A stretch of 64,000 nucleotides of DNA, taken from the NCBI RefSeq assembly GCF_024793945.1, contig NZ_JANUSD010000001.1:310001-374000 (forward strand), written 5' to 3'. Shown piece by piece: positions 34,420 through 42,654 of the stretch. This DNA comes from Emticicia fluvialis. Lineage in GTDB: Bacteria; Bacteroidota; Bacteroidia; Cytophagales; Spirosomataceae. The position numbers and the translations under genes were made by a program. The notes under the pieces were generated by a model that was given only the letters and a program-made list of their open reading frames with translations, was not told the origin of the DNA and searched no databases. Position 1 is the stretch's first letter, and each line of letters starts with the position of its first letter.

Positions 34420-35022
34420 ATGGTAAAAGTTTTACGGAAATATATATTTGTGTTGATTGGTTTAGCCCTGCTATCAAACGACGCCCTTGCTCAGGTTGAG
34501 AAAGGGAAGTCTCGTTTGGATATCGGTAAAAAACCAGCCGCCAAAGTGAATGCCCAGAAACTGAGCTTTGTGGCTAAACCCATGCCAAAAGAAGTTAGAC
34601 TGGACAAACCTGCTGCGGTTAATCAATACTTCAGGAATGCACTTTTGAACGGCTCGTCGAAGCCGGGGGCTAAAGCAGCTACAATAGAAGCAGTTACCTT
34701 TAATACTGATAAAACCCTTGCCAATGGTACCGAGCATAGTGATAAATTGTTTGCCAACGAAAAAATTTCGGTTTCAAATATTTATCCTAATCCGGCTAAT
34801 GATTTTGCCGTTTTTGATTACTCAATAACCGGCAACCTTAATAATGCCAGCATGGCGTTTTATAACTTGTTAGGTAACGAAATTGCCAGTTTTGAATTAG
34901 ATAAAAGCGACCGTAAATTGAAAGTTAACACTACCAATTGGGACTCGGGCGTTTACCTTTATCAGCTGGTGGTAGATAATAAAAAAGTGGTTACCAAAAA
35001 ACTACTGGTAAGACACAATTAA
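34420..35022 (+). CDS. Secreted protein with type IX secretion C-terminal sorting domain
   Basis: 200 residues: signal peptide (1-24, ending ALAQ), a basic low-complexity middle (25-110), and a type A T9SS sorting domain (about 113-200) beginning KISVSNIYPNPANDFAVFDYS and ending in the basic KKLLVRHN. Landmarks are the YPNP motif, an internal FYNLLGNEI and the W-D-S-G-V-Y-L-Y-Q-L strand. The C-domain sends the protein through the T9SS and it is then usually cleaved. The cargo part is short with no recognised domain, so its surface role is unknown. It is closed by a strong terminator and ties to the PorW/SprE gene at 55021. Confidence 0.88.
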   Translation: MVKVLRKYIFVLIGLALLSNDALAQVEKGKSRLDIGKKPAAKVNAQKLSFVAKPMPKEVRLDKPAAVNQYFRNALLNGSSKPGAKAATIEAVTFNTDKTLANGTEHSDKLFANEKISVSNIYPNPANDFAVFDYSITGNLNNASMAFYNLLGNEIASFELDKSDRKLKVNTTNWDSGVYLYQLVVDNKKVVTKKLLVRHN

Positions 35023-35046
35023 GCATTATTGAAAGATATATTGATA

Positions 35047-35076
35047 GGGAAGCGTTTGCCGCTTCCCTTTTTTTTT
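35047..35076 (+). terminator. Terminator of the T9SS cargo gene
   Basis: GGGAAGCG-TTTGC-CGCTTCCC followed by nine T residues, 24 bases after the stop. Confidence 0.93.
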
Positions 35077-35154
35077 GGAAAAGCAAACAGAATGTAGCTT
35101 TTTTGCAGAAATATTATCGGCAACAGTTACTTCATAAATTTCTAATACCCCTGC

Positions 35155-36129
35155 ATGTTAAGATATTCCGTTATTACGCCTGTTTATAACCGCCCTGATG
35201 AGGTAAAAGAATTGCTGGAAAGCCTTACCCGGCAGACCTACAAAAACTTTGAGGTAATAATAATTGAAGACGGCTCGACATTAAAATGCGATGAGGTATG
35301 CAGGAGTTTTGAAAACAGACTGGATATCCAATACTTTTTTAAGCCCAATTCAGGGCAGGGATTCTCTCGTAATTATGGGTTTGAAAGGGCCTCCGGCGAT
35401 TACTTCGTGCAGTTAGATTCTGATGCCATTATACCTGACCGTTATTTTGAAGTCGTAGATACTACCCTGCAAAGCCAGTGGCTGGATGCCTATGGTGGGC
35501 CTGATGCAGCACATGAAAGCTTTACTGATATACAAAAGGCAATAAATTATGCCATGACCTCGGTATTTACAACAGGAGGCATACGAGGTAAAAAAAATAA
35601 TGCCGGTGGGCAGTTTCACCCGCGCAGCTTCAATTTCGGTATCTCTCGTAAAGTATGGGAGGTTACCGGTGGATACACTATGACCCGCATGGCTGAAGAC
35701 ATTGAGTTCAGTATCAGAATCATCGAAAATGGCTTTAAAGTAGGGCTGATAGAAGAAGCATTCATTTACCATAAAAGACGCACCGACTTCGGGCAGTTTT
35801 ATAAGCAACTGCACTTCTTCGGGCGTGGGCGTATCAATCTGGCGCGTATGTTTCCGTCAGAATTAAAGGCGGTTCATTTCTTCCCGGCAGTATTTACACT
35901 GGGTTGCCTTTCAATACCGTTGCAACTGGCTCTTAGCTTTATAATTCCTTTTTTTTGTTATACCTTTTGGCTTTCAGCGGGGGTACTGCTGCTTTACTTC
36001 TTACTCATATTTATTGATTCAGCCCTGAAAAACAAAAGCTTGAAGGTTGGCCTGCTGAGTATTATTGCCTGTTTTATTCAATTGTTTGCCTATGGTATAG
36101 GTTTTATGCAGGAGAAACGGAACAGCTAA
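35155..36129 (+). CDS. Family 2 glycosyltransferase with C-terminal membrane helices
   Basis: 324 residues. The GT-A fold N-part starts SVITPVYNRPDEVKELLESL (residues 5-24), with VIIIEDGS (36-43) and the metal/sugar-nucleotide motif QLDSDA (about 90-95). An ED acidic motif lies in RMAEDIEFSIR. Two or three hydrophobic segments occupy about residues 240-318, anchoring it to the inner membrane. It probably adds a sugar to a cell-surface polysaccharide or lipid. Its TAA overlaps the stop of the convergent MFS gene (shared bases 36126-36129), and no terminator lies between. Confidence 0.87.
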   Translation: MLRYSVITPVYNRPDEVKELLESLTRQTYKNFEVIIIEDGSTLKCDEVCRSFENRLDIQYFFKPNSGQGFSRNYGFERASGDYFVQLDSDAIIPDRYFEVVDTTLQSQWLDAYGGPDAAHESFTDIQKAINYAMTSVFTTGGIRGKKNNAGGQFHPRSFNFGISRKVWEVTGGYTMTRMAEDIEFSIRIIENGFKVGLIEEAFIYHKRRTDFGQFYKQLHFFGRGRINLARMFPSELKAVHFFPAVFTLGCLSIPLQLALSFIIPFFCYTFWLSAGVLLLYFLLIFIDSALKNKSLKVGLLSIIACFIQLFAYGIGFMQEKRNS

Positions 36130-37448
36130 GCATCGGCCAGATGCTTTTTCAGGTAACCCGTGCTTTTTGCAAAAGGACTGAGGCCGATATACAACAAAAG
36201 TGATGAAATAATACAACCGCCAAACTGTGCAATAAAGATAGAATAATTGATTTTCTGAGGGTCGGCAAAAACCGTATCGTTGAAAAACCCTACCGATAAA
36301 GGCCCCAGACCCAGGCCAATCAGATTAACCACAAATAAGAAAAAGGCCGAAAAAATGGCTCTCATGTTATTGGGTACAATCTCTTGTATGGCCGCAGTAG
36401 CCGAGCCGTACGAAAAGGATGATGCAAAACAGAAAAGCGCAATAAATACCAGGGTTATATCAGGGTTGGCAAATAGTAAGCCGGCGGTTGAAATCACGGC
36501 CACCGACATACCCATAAAACTGGTTCTCATGCGTGCGGTAGCAATGCCTTTTTTAAGCAGGTGGTCGGCGTACCTTCCGCCCAGCACCACACCCAATGTA
36601 GAGAAAACACTTACCAGCACCCCAAAAGTTACCCCGGCCTTGGTGTCTGTCCAGCCATGTACCCGGTTCAGGAAAGTCGGAATCCAGTAGGTACCGGCAA
36701 AAGAAGCAAATGACATAAAGGCCATTCCGAAGTTCAGCGACAGAAAAGTAGATTTATTGGCTTTAAAATAGGTAATAATTTCACTAAAACTGGCCTTATT
36801 AGCAGACTCCTTACCGCTATCCAGTTCTTTGCGTTTCGGTTCTTTAATGGTTTGCAATAATATAACTATCAGAAAACCCGGCAGGCCTATGTAAAAGAAA
36901 ACCACCTGCCATGAGAAAATCTCGCCCACAAAAGGTAAGTGAATGTTCTCCTGCCCGACCATTGAGCGGATGGCCGCGCCTATCAGAATTGATAGCCCCG
37001 ACCCCAGAAAAACACCCATGTTGTAAATGCCCAACGCAGTGCCCAGTTTTTTCTTGGGAAAATAGTCTGATATCATTGAGTATGCAGCCGGAGACAAGGC
37101 TGCTTCGCCAATACCCACGCCTACACGAGCCAGAAACAGCATGGAGAAACTACCTGCCACACCACATAAGGCTGTCATCAGACTCCAGATGGCAATACCC
37201 CAGCCAATTATTTTCTTGCGGCTCATTCTATCGGCCATTACTCCGATAGGGATACCCAATACCGTGTAAAAAAAGGCAAAGCTAAGCCCCATAAGCAGCC
37301 CCATCTGGGTATCAGAAATACCAAAAGATGCTTTTATGGGTTTTACCAGCAGCGCCAGAATCTGGCGGTCAATGAACGATGAAATATACGCAAGCAAAAG
37401 AATGCCCAATACATACCAGGCATAGCGGAGTGAAGGTTGCTCTTTCAT
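36126..37448 (-). CDS. MFS transporter, Spinster-like
   Basis: 440 residues with 12 predicted membrane helices. The N-terminal LLAYISSFIDRQILALLVKPI (about 18-38) and GIPIGVMADRMSRKKIIG (65-82, the MFS motif A region GxxxDRxxRxx) match the Spinster-type MFS clade, whose members move lipids, sugars or organic acids. The substrate is unknown. It converges on the GT2 gene with overlapping stop codons. The gap upstream (37449-37676) holds the terminator of the other MFS gene and nothing else clear. Confidence 0.85.
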   Translation of the reverse strand: MKEQPSLRYAWYVLGILLLAYISSFIDRQILALLVKPIKASFGISDTQMGLLMGLSFAFFYTVLGIPIGVMADRMSRKKIIGWGIAIWSLMTALCGVAGSFSMLFLARVGVGIGEAALSPAAYSMISDYFPKKKLGTALGIYNMGVFLGSGLSILIGAAIRSMVGQENIHLPFVGEIFSWQVVFFYIGLPGFLIVILLQTIKEPKRKELDSGKESANKASFSEIITYFKANKSTFLSLNFGMAFMSFASFAGTYWIPTFLNRVHGWTDTKAGVTFGVLVSVFSTLGVVLGGRYADHLLKKGIATARMRTSFMGMSVAVISTAGLLFANPDITLVFIALFCFASSFSYGSATAAIQEIVPNNMRAIFSAFFLFVVNLIGLGLGPLSVGFFNDTVFADPQKINYSIFIAQFGGCIISSLLLYIGLSPFAKSTGYLKKHLADA

Positions 37449-37618
37449 AGATTGGCTATTGAAAAGAGAAAGGGTTAAGGTGATAGAATGGGAGGTAAGT
37501 TAAGTATAATTTGGTAGAATTGGTATTATTCTAATAAGTAATTTTACTTTTTAAGGGCGGGTTAATATTGGTGGTTGAGAAGAAAACTGAACGGATGAGA
37601 TAAAAGTATAAAAATAGT

Positions 37619-37653
37619 AAAGCCTGATGCGGAACAAATCAGCATCAGGCTTT
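37619..37653 (-). terminator. Terminator of the TetR-HMA-MFS operon
   Basis: Perfect 12-bp AAAGCCTGATGC / GCATCAGGCTTT with an 11-base loop, 24 bases after the MFS stop on the minus strand. Confidence 0.75.
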
Positions 37654-37676
37654 AATGTATGGGTTATTTTTTAAGT

Positions 37677-38915
37677 TTATATGGTTTTATTTTTAGGGTC
37701 TATTTTGTGTTTCACTATTAGGTTTACTCTATAAACCAGCCAAATACATAAAAGAATTATAACGGCTGATATATAGCCTAGCACCGGGTAGTTTTCTAAC
37801 GGACTGTATTTGTCTTTTTGCACAATAATGTAACCTGCAAATACAGAGGCAATGCCTCCGGCTATTTGCTGTAGCGAAGAGGTAATGCTCATAAAGGCGC
37901 CTCTGTCTTGCATTTGTGGTATGGCTGTCATCAATGATGTTGATGGAATCATTCTTGACATAATGCCCACAAACAGCAAAATGTTGAGTATCAGTACCAC
38001 CCAAAGCGGAACGGGTGTCAGATTCGTATAAATAATTATCATAACCATTGCCCATAATGAACCGATGGTAAATACCTTGAATTTATCAAACCTGTCGCTC
38101 AATCGCCCAACAATGGGCATTATGAATAATGAAGATATACCGGTTACCATAAACAGAATGGGCAGCTGGTCTTGCGAAAAATGAAGATTATTAATGGCAA
38201 AAGCACTGCCAAAAGGCATCATCAGAAACCCACCTACTGAAAGCAGCGCAGTACCCAGAAAAGCTACCTGATAGTTACTGGTAGCCAGCACATGGCGGAA
38301 GTGCTCATACACATTACGGTCGGTTTTTAATGCCAGGTGTTTGGTCAGTGGCTTAAGGCCTTTCAGTATGGCCAGGGCTATAATAACACTCAATAATACT
38401 ATCATCAGAAAAGGCGCATGCCAGCCCCATATATTGGCAAAATACAGACCAATTGGAATACCCAGAACCTGACTGGCCGCAAAGCCCATCTGAACGGTGC
38501 CCATTACGCGGCCCCTTTGCTCAATCGTAAAAATGTCTGTTATAATTGCCAGACCAATAGAGCCTATTACCCCTCCAAACAGCCCGGTTATGATACGGGC
38601 TGCCACCAACAGATGGTAATTAGGCGCCAGACCACAAAACAACGTGCCGATAATGAAACCTGCATAAAAGAAGAGAAGCAGTTTTTTGCGGTCATATTTG
38701 TCGGCAAAACCAGCAGCCAGTAAGCCTGAAGCCCCTGCACTGAATGCATAGCTGGACACAGCAATGCCAAATTGACTTGGGGAAATATCTAATGACTTCA
38801 TCAGAACGTCGCCCAGCGGAGACATGACCATGAAATCAAGTATAACCGTAAATTGTGTAATGGCAATAAGAGCAATGACTAGCTTCTGATACCCTGTGAA
38901 TGTTGTTTTTTCCAT
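37677..38915 (-). CDS. MFS drug/efflux transporter (DHA1-like, AraJ type)
   Basis: 412 residues with 12 helices. Motifs: QFTVILDFMVMSPLGDVLM in helix 1 (D and M residues typical of DHA1 exporters), AAGFADKYDRKKLLLFFY (motif A with G-x-x-x-D-x-x-x-R-K) and ITGLFGGVIGSIGLAIITD (motif C-like). It lies in an operon headed by a TetR regulator and a small HMA-like protein, so it is probably an exporter induced by its substrate. The substrate is unknown. Confidence 0.85.
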   Translation of the reverse strand: MEKTTFTGYQKLVIALIAITQFTVILDFMVMSPLGDVLMKSLDISPSQFGIAVSSYAFSAGASGLLAAGFADKYDRKKLLLFFYAGFIIGTLFCGLAPNYHLLVAARIITGLFGGVIGSIGLAIITDIFTIEQRGRVMGTVQMGFAASQVLGIPIGLYFANIWGWHAPFLMIVLLSVIIALAILKGLKPLTKHLALKTDRNVYEHFRHVLATSNYQVAFLGTALLSVGGFLMMPFGSAFAINNLHFSQDQLPILFMVTGISSLFIMPIVGRLSDRFDKFKVFTIGSLWAMVMIIIYTNLTPVPLWVVLILNILLFVGIMSRMIPSTSLMTAIPQMQDRGAFMSITSSLQQIAGGIASVFAGYIIVQKDKYSPLENYPVLGYISAVIILLCIWLVYRVNLIVKHKIDPKNKTI

Positions 38916-38922
38916 TATTGGT

Positions 38923-39138
38923 TTAATTGTTTAACTCTTCACATTGGTACCCTAGTTGCCTGATTACCCCTATGAGCTCTTCCTGGCATAAGCCTGCTAC
39001 TGATGCACGCAGTACACCGTCACAATCCTGATAATCAATAGACCATTTTTTAATTTCCGGAATTCCGTCAAGGGCAGGAGTAATAGCCTCTTTCATTTCA
39101 AGGCTCAATACATTTGTTTTTAGAATAAATATTTCCAT
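38923..39138 (-). CDS. Small HMA-like ferredoxin-fold protein without metal cysteines
   Basis: 71 residues with a beta-alpha-beta-beta-alpha-beta pattern of a heavy-metal-associated domain (MEIFILKTNV, LDGIPEIKKWSIDYQD, ELIGVIRQLGYQCEEL). The metal-binding CxxC loop is missing. Its only cysteines, in YQDCDG, GLCQEE and YQCEEL, are elsewhere. Similar small proteins accompany transporters and regulators in Bacteroidota. It is 7 bases from the MFS gene and 37 from tetR, so it is translated with them. It may bind a ligand or partner protein. Confidence 0.65.
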   Translation of the reverse strand: MEIFILKTNVLSLEMKEAITPALDGIPEIKKWSIDYQDCDGVLRASVAGLCQEELIGVIRQLGYQCEELNN

Positions 39139-39175
39139 TAAAATAGCTTTTTCTTTCTTATTTGCGTGTTGGGCT

Positions 39176-39775
39176 TCAGGTTTTATTTTGTTTCAGGGCT
39201 TTCATAACTACATCAAATGTCTGCCACATGAGTGCCTCAGAGAACTGAAAAGGTTCACCTGCCAGACTGATTCCTTCTGTATGGAACCGAATCAGGTTAT
39301 AAAGTGGCGCATAAGCAATTGACCAGAACACTTCATTTTCCATAGGGCATAACTCCTGCCGGTCATTGGCATTCTGTAAGAAATTGCTCATGGCTTCAAC
39401 AAAATCGGTACTTACGGCATTATAAACTTTGTCGCGGTAATGCGAGTGCCTGATTTGCTCCAGAAAAGTAGCCTTCAAAGGGTTACTTAACCAATATTCA
39501 GCTCTGTTGCGCCATTGTATTCTCATGCCGGCTTCAAAGTGCATATCAGAACTGAAATCTTTCAGCAACATGGTAGTTAACCGTTGGGTTTCTTCTGCGC
39601 CTAGCTGTACGAGCAAATCTTCTTTGTCTTTATAATAGATGTAAAGTGTGGCCGGAGAAACCCCGGCTAACTTGGCCAGTTTTTGCATACTAAAGCCGTC
39701 GAAGCCAAGTTTAACAATCATCTCTATGGCCTTTTCTTTAACTAGTTGCTCTTTATGTTCGTTGCGTGTTCTCAT
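39176..39775 (-). CDS. TetR/AcrR family transcriptional repressor
   Basis: 199 residues. The N-terminal helix-turn-helix spans about 12-55 (KAIEMIVKLGFDGFSMQKLAKLAGVSPATLYIYYKDKEDLL), a textbook TetR DNA-binding domain. The C-terminal ligand domain is variable. It leads the operon with the HMA-like gene and an MFS exporter. A 7-bp inverted repeat directly upstream overlaps its promoter (39790-39809), which fits autorepression. The ligand is probably the exporter's substrate. Confidence 0.9.
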   Translation of the reverse strand: MRTRNEHKEQLVKEKAIEMIVKLGFDGFSMQKLAKLAGVSPATLYIYYKDKEDLLVQLGAEETQRLTTMLLKDFSSDMHFEAGMRIQWRNRAEYWLSNPLKATFLEQIRHSHYRDKVYNAVSTDFVEAMSNFLQNANDRQELCPMENEVFWSIAYAPLYNLIRFHTEGISLAGEPFQFSEALMWQTFDVVMKALKQNKT

Positions 39776-39782
39776 TTCAATA

Positions 39783-39790
39783 CAAATGTA
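39783..39790 (-). promoter_or_regulatory. -7 promoter box (TACATTTG) of the tetR operon
   Basis: TAnnTTTG match on the minus strand, 7 bases before the tetR ATG. It abuts the inverted repeat at 39790-39809. Confidence 0.5.
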
Positions 39791-39809
39791 AGTGAATGTT
39801 CGTTCACTT
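39790..39809. promoter_or_regulatory. Probable TetR operator
   Basis: AAGTGAA-TGTTCG-TTCACTT, perfect 7-bp arms with a 6-base centre. It lies just upstream of the -7 box, so bound repressor would block the promoter of its own operon. The size and the GTGAA...TTCAC arms are typical of TetR-family sites. Confidence 0.6.
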
Positions 39810-39822
39810 ATAGAGCAAAAAA

Positions 39823-40329
39823 TTATTTTTTATTTTTAAAATGCCTGATCATACTGCCGTAGTCTAATTGCATGGCTAGTCCGGCCACAGCCTGCGTTAT
39901 GCGCTTGGTCCTGGTTTCTACTGTTTTGGCTTCTTCAATCCATTTTGAGTAATATTTCTGATGGCTGGGGGGTAGAGCATGAAATTTTTCCATTGCTTTC
40001 GGTTCGTCTTCCAGGCAGTCCATCAGGTCTGGCGATAAAACAAACTCACTTTCGTCCAGTTCAATGTCTACGTCAATCATGGCGCCTTCTCCTTTTCTGA
40101 TACCTTTTCTGATACCCGCATTTATAGGAATAATAAAATCGCCTTCACCCATAGGCAGTAATGCCACTTGTTTTATCAGGTGCTGGTCTAGTTTGCCTTT
40201 TACCCTGAACGACGTACGCGTATCTGGTTTAATCTCATGGGCTATATGGGCAGGTATTAATATATAAGTCCATCCGGTTTTCTCTCCTTGCTTATCAAAT
40301 TTATGTATGGTTGTTTTAAAAGTAGGCAT
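39823..40329 (-). CDS. YdeI/OmpD-associated (OmdA) family protein with DUF1905
   Basis: 168 residues. The N-terminal DUF1905 beta-barrel domain covers about 1-95 (GEKTGWTYILIPAHIAHEI, RVKGKLDQHLIKQVALLPMGEGDFIIPINAGIRKGI). The C-terminal OmdA/YdeI helical domain covers about 105-165 (FHALPPSHQKYYSKWIEEAKTVETRTKRI). The family's function is unknown despite frequent annotation as bacteriocin-protection protein. It lies upstream of tetR on the same strand, with 47 bases between. Confidence 0.85.
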   Translation of the reverse strand: MPTFKTTIHKFDKQGEKTGWTYILIPAHIAHEIKPDTRTSFRVKGKLDQHLIKQVALLPMGEGDFIIPINAGIRKGIRKGEGAMIDVDIELDESEFVLSPDLMDCLEDEPKAMEKFHALPPSHQKYYSKWIEEAKTVETRTKRITQAVAGLAMQLDYGSMIRHFKNKK

Positions 40330-40395
40330 TGGTTTCTGAACGATTATGTATTTTTATGAGTTTAAATTTAAGAAACTGTTTGAAAATATATTTTA

Positions 40396-42156
40396 ATGAG
40401 CGAACAAAATCCTTCAGGTGAAATTTTTGATTGGGCAGTTCTGAAAAGATTGTTTCAGTTTATTCGTCCTTATCAGTTTCGTTTTTTTACGCTTGTATTT
40501 GTCATTCTGGCAGGAGCCGCCCTGGCTCCGGCTATTCCGCTGTTAATCAGGCATACCATTGACGGCCCGGTTTCGGCAGGCAATTATACAGGTCTTGCAA
40601 AAATGATGCTGATTATGATTGCCGTATTGGTGGTGCAGTCGCTTATACAGTTTGTCAATACTTATCTGGCTGGGTGGCTTGGTCAGAATATCATCCGCGA
40701 CATCCGGATACAGCTCTATCAGAAAATCATTCATTTGCGCCTTAAATTCTTTGATGATACGCCAATTGGCCGTCTGGTTACCCGTACAATTTCTGATATT
40801 GAAACCCTGGCTGATGTTTTCAGCGAAGGTATAGCGGCCATAGCCGGCGACATTCTGCAACTGGTGCTTATTATAACGGTAATGTTTTATACCGACTGGA
40901 AACTGTCATTAATAAGCCTCAGTACTATTCCGCTCATGTTAATCAGTACTTATATTTTTAAGGAAAAAGTAAAAAAATCGTTTAATGTAGTGCGTAACGC
41001 AGTGGCCAGCCTCAATGCTTTCGTACAGGAGCATATAACAGGTATGAGCATTGTTCAGATTTTTAACTCAGAAAAAATAGAGTACAAAAAGTTTGTAGAT
41101 ATTAATAAAGAACACCGCGACGCCAATATAAAATCTATTATGTACTACTCGGTTTACTACCCGGTTGCTGAGGTTATTGCGGCATTGGGAACAGGCCTGG
41201 TTGTGTGGTTTGGCGCCAAGCAGATGCTCAGCAGTGAGGTCAGCTATGGTACGGTAACGGCGTTCATTATGTTTATCAATATTTTTTTCAGGCCTATCAG
41301 GATGCTTGCCGACAGAATGAATACCCTGCAAATGGGTATTGTCAGCACCGACCGCATCATTAAACTACTTGATAGTGATGAATATACGTCAAATGAAGGG
41401 ACATATACTACAAATCTGAAAGGTGATGTGCAGTTCAAAGATGTGTGGTTTGCCTATAATCAGGAAAACTACGTGCTGAAAAACATATCGTTTCAGGTTA
41501 ATCCCGGCGAAACTGTAGCTTTTGTGGGGGCAACCGGTGCAGGCAAATCATCTGTCATTAATTTGTTGTCGAGATTTTATGAAATTAATAAAGGAGAGAT
41601 TCTGATTGATGGCGTTGATATTAAGGAATTTGAGTTGAAGCGCCTGCGCGAACAGATAGGTGTGGTTTTGCAGGATGTTTTCTTGTTTTCTGATACCATT
41701 GAGAAAAATATTACGCTGGGCGATACCAGTATTTCCAGAGAGAACATCATGGAGGCGGCCAGGCTGGTAGGGGTGCATGATTTTATTATGCAATTACCTG
41801 ATAACTACGATTACAACGTACAGGAGCGCGGCGCTACGTTATCGGTAGGGCAGCGGCAGTTGATTTCATTCGTGAGGGCTATGGTGCAGAATCCGAAGAT
41901 TATTGTTTTAGATGAGGCTACGTCGTCAGTAGACACAGAAACCGAAGAGCTGATACAGAACGCCATCGGGCAGTTAATGAAAGGCCGTACAGCCATTGTT
42001 ATTGCCCACCGGTTAAGTACCATTCAGAAGGCTGATAAAATTATAGTTTTAGATAAGGGCCGTATAATGGAAGAAGGAAACCACGAAGAATTGCTTGAAA
42101 AAGACGGTTTTTATGCTAACCTTTATCGTATGCAGTACAAAGAAATACTTGTGTAA
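40396..42156 (+). CDS. MsbA-like ABC exporter (fused membrane and ATPase domains)
   Basis: 586 residues: six-helix ABC transporter membrane domain (about 20-320) followed by an ATPase domain (345-580). Walker A GATGAGKS at 378-385, signature LSVGQ near 481, Walker B IIVLDEAT and the H-loop IAHRLST are all intact. The half-transporter would dimerise. Bacteroidota homologues are annotated as lipid A/multidrug exporters (MsbA/LmrA type); the substrate here is not proven. Monocistronic, closed by a bidirectional terminator. Confidence 0.92.
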   Translation: MSEQNPSGEIFDWAVLKRLFQFIRPYQFRFFTLVFVILAGAALAPAIPLLIRHTIDGPVSAGNYTGLAKMMLIMIAVLVVQSLIQFVNTYLAGWLGQNIIRDIRIQLYQKIIHLRLKFFDDTPIGRLVTRTISDIETLADVFSEGIAAIAGDILQLVLIITVMFYTDWKLSLISLSTIPLMLISTYIFKEKVKKSFNVVRNAVASLNAFVQEHITGMSIVQIFNSEKIEYKKFVDINKEHRDANIKSIMYYSVYYPVAEVIAALGTGLVVWFGAKQMLSSEVSYGTVTAFIMFINIFFRPIRMLADRMNTLQMGIVSTDRIIKLLDSDEYTSNEGTYTTNLKGDVQFKDVWFAYNQENYVLKNISFQVNPGETVAFVGATGAGKSSVINLLSRFYEINKGEILIDGVDIKEFELKRLREQIGVVLQDVFLFSDTIEKNITLGDTSISRENIMEAARLVGVHDFIMQLPDNYDYNVQERGATLSVGQRQLISFVRAMVQNPKIIVLDEATSSVDTETEELIQNAIGQLMKGRTAIVIAHRLSTIQKADKIIVLDKGRIMEEGNHEELLEKDGFYANLYRMQYKEILV

Positions 42157-42182
42157 CTACATCGAGGTTAAGCTATAAAAGG

Positions 42183-42214
42183 AAAAAGCTCCCAATGCAA
42201 TTGAGAGCTTTTTT
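42183..42214. terminator. Bidirectional terminator between ABC exporter and csp genes
   Basis: AAAAAGCTC / GAGCTTTTT, 9-bp stem with a 13-base loop, T-run on both strands. Confidence 0.8.
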
Positions 42215-42237
42215 GATAATTATATAGTTTGATATAA

Positions 42238-42429
42238 TTATGCCAATTTCACGTTCACGGCGTTTAAACCTCTTTTACCTTCTTGGATTTCGAATGTTAC
42301 TTCGTCATCCTGGCGGATTTGGTCTTTTAATTCAGACACATGAACAAAAACCTCTTGATTGGTTCCATCTACTTTAATAAAACCATAACCTTTGGTTTCA
42401 TTGAAAAACTTAACTGTTCCGTTAGACAT
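42238..42429 (-). CDS. cspA: Cold-shock domain protein
   Basis: 63-residue CspA-type OB-fold nucleic-acid chaperone: MSNGTVKFFNETKGYGFIKV with RNP1 (KGYGFI) and VFVHVSEL as RNP2. The ATG at 42429 is used; the frame extends upstream to a TTG that would add a non-family extension. It binds single-stranded RNA/DNA and probably melts structures at low temperature. An RNA-helicase operon lies 3.3 kb away on the same strand. Confidence 0.93.
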   Translation of the reverse strand: MSNGTVKFFNETKGYGFIKVDGTNQEVFVHVSELKDQIRQDDEVTFEIQEGKRGLNAVNVKLA

Positions 42430-42622
42430 TTTAAAAATTTGTATTTTGTACTTAAAGTACAAAGGTTATATTAATTATTGACAATAACAAGCAATGACCA
42501 TTATTGTTACTGAATGGTTATAAACCAGGCCAATAGTTGGTACAAATAGCAACAAAAACAGCCATTAACTTTAATTAACATTATTTCAATCTCCATTAAC
42601 CTATGTTGAGCAGTGTGGTTTC

Positions 42623-42630
42623 TACTTTTG
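42623..42630 (+). promoter_or_regulatory. -7 promoter box (TACTTTTG) of the outer membrane barrel gene
   Basis: TAnnTTTG match 24 bases before the ATG at 42655. Confidence 0.5.
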
Positions 42631-42654
42631 TTTCTGTAAAAATAAAAACCATTT

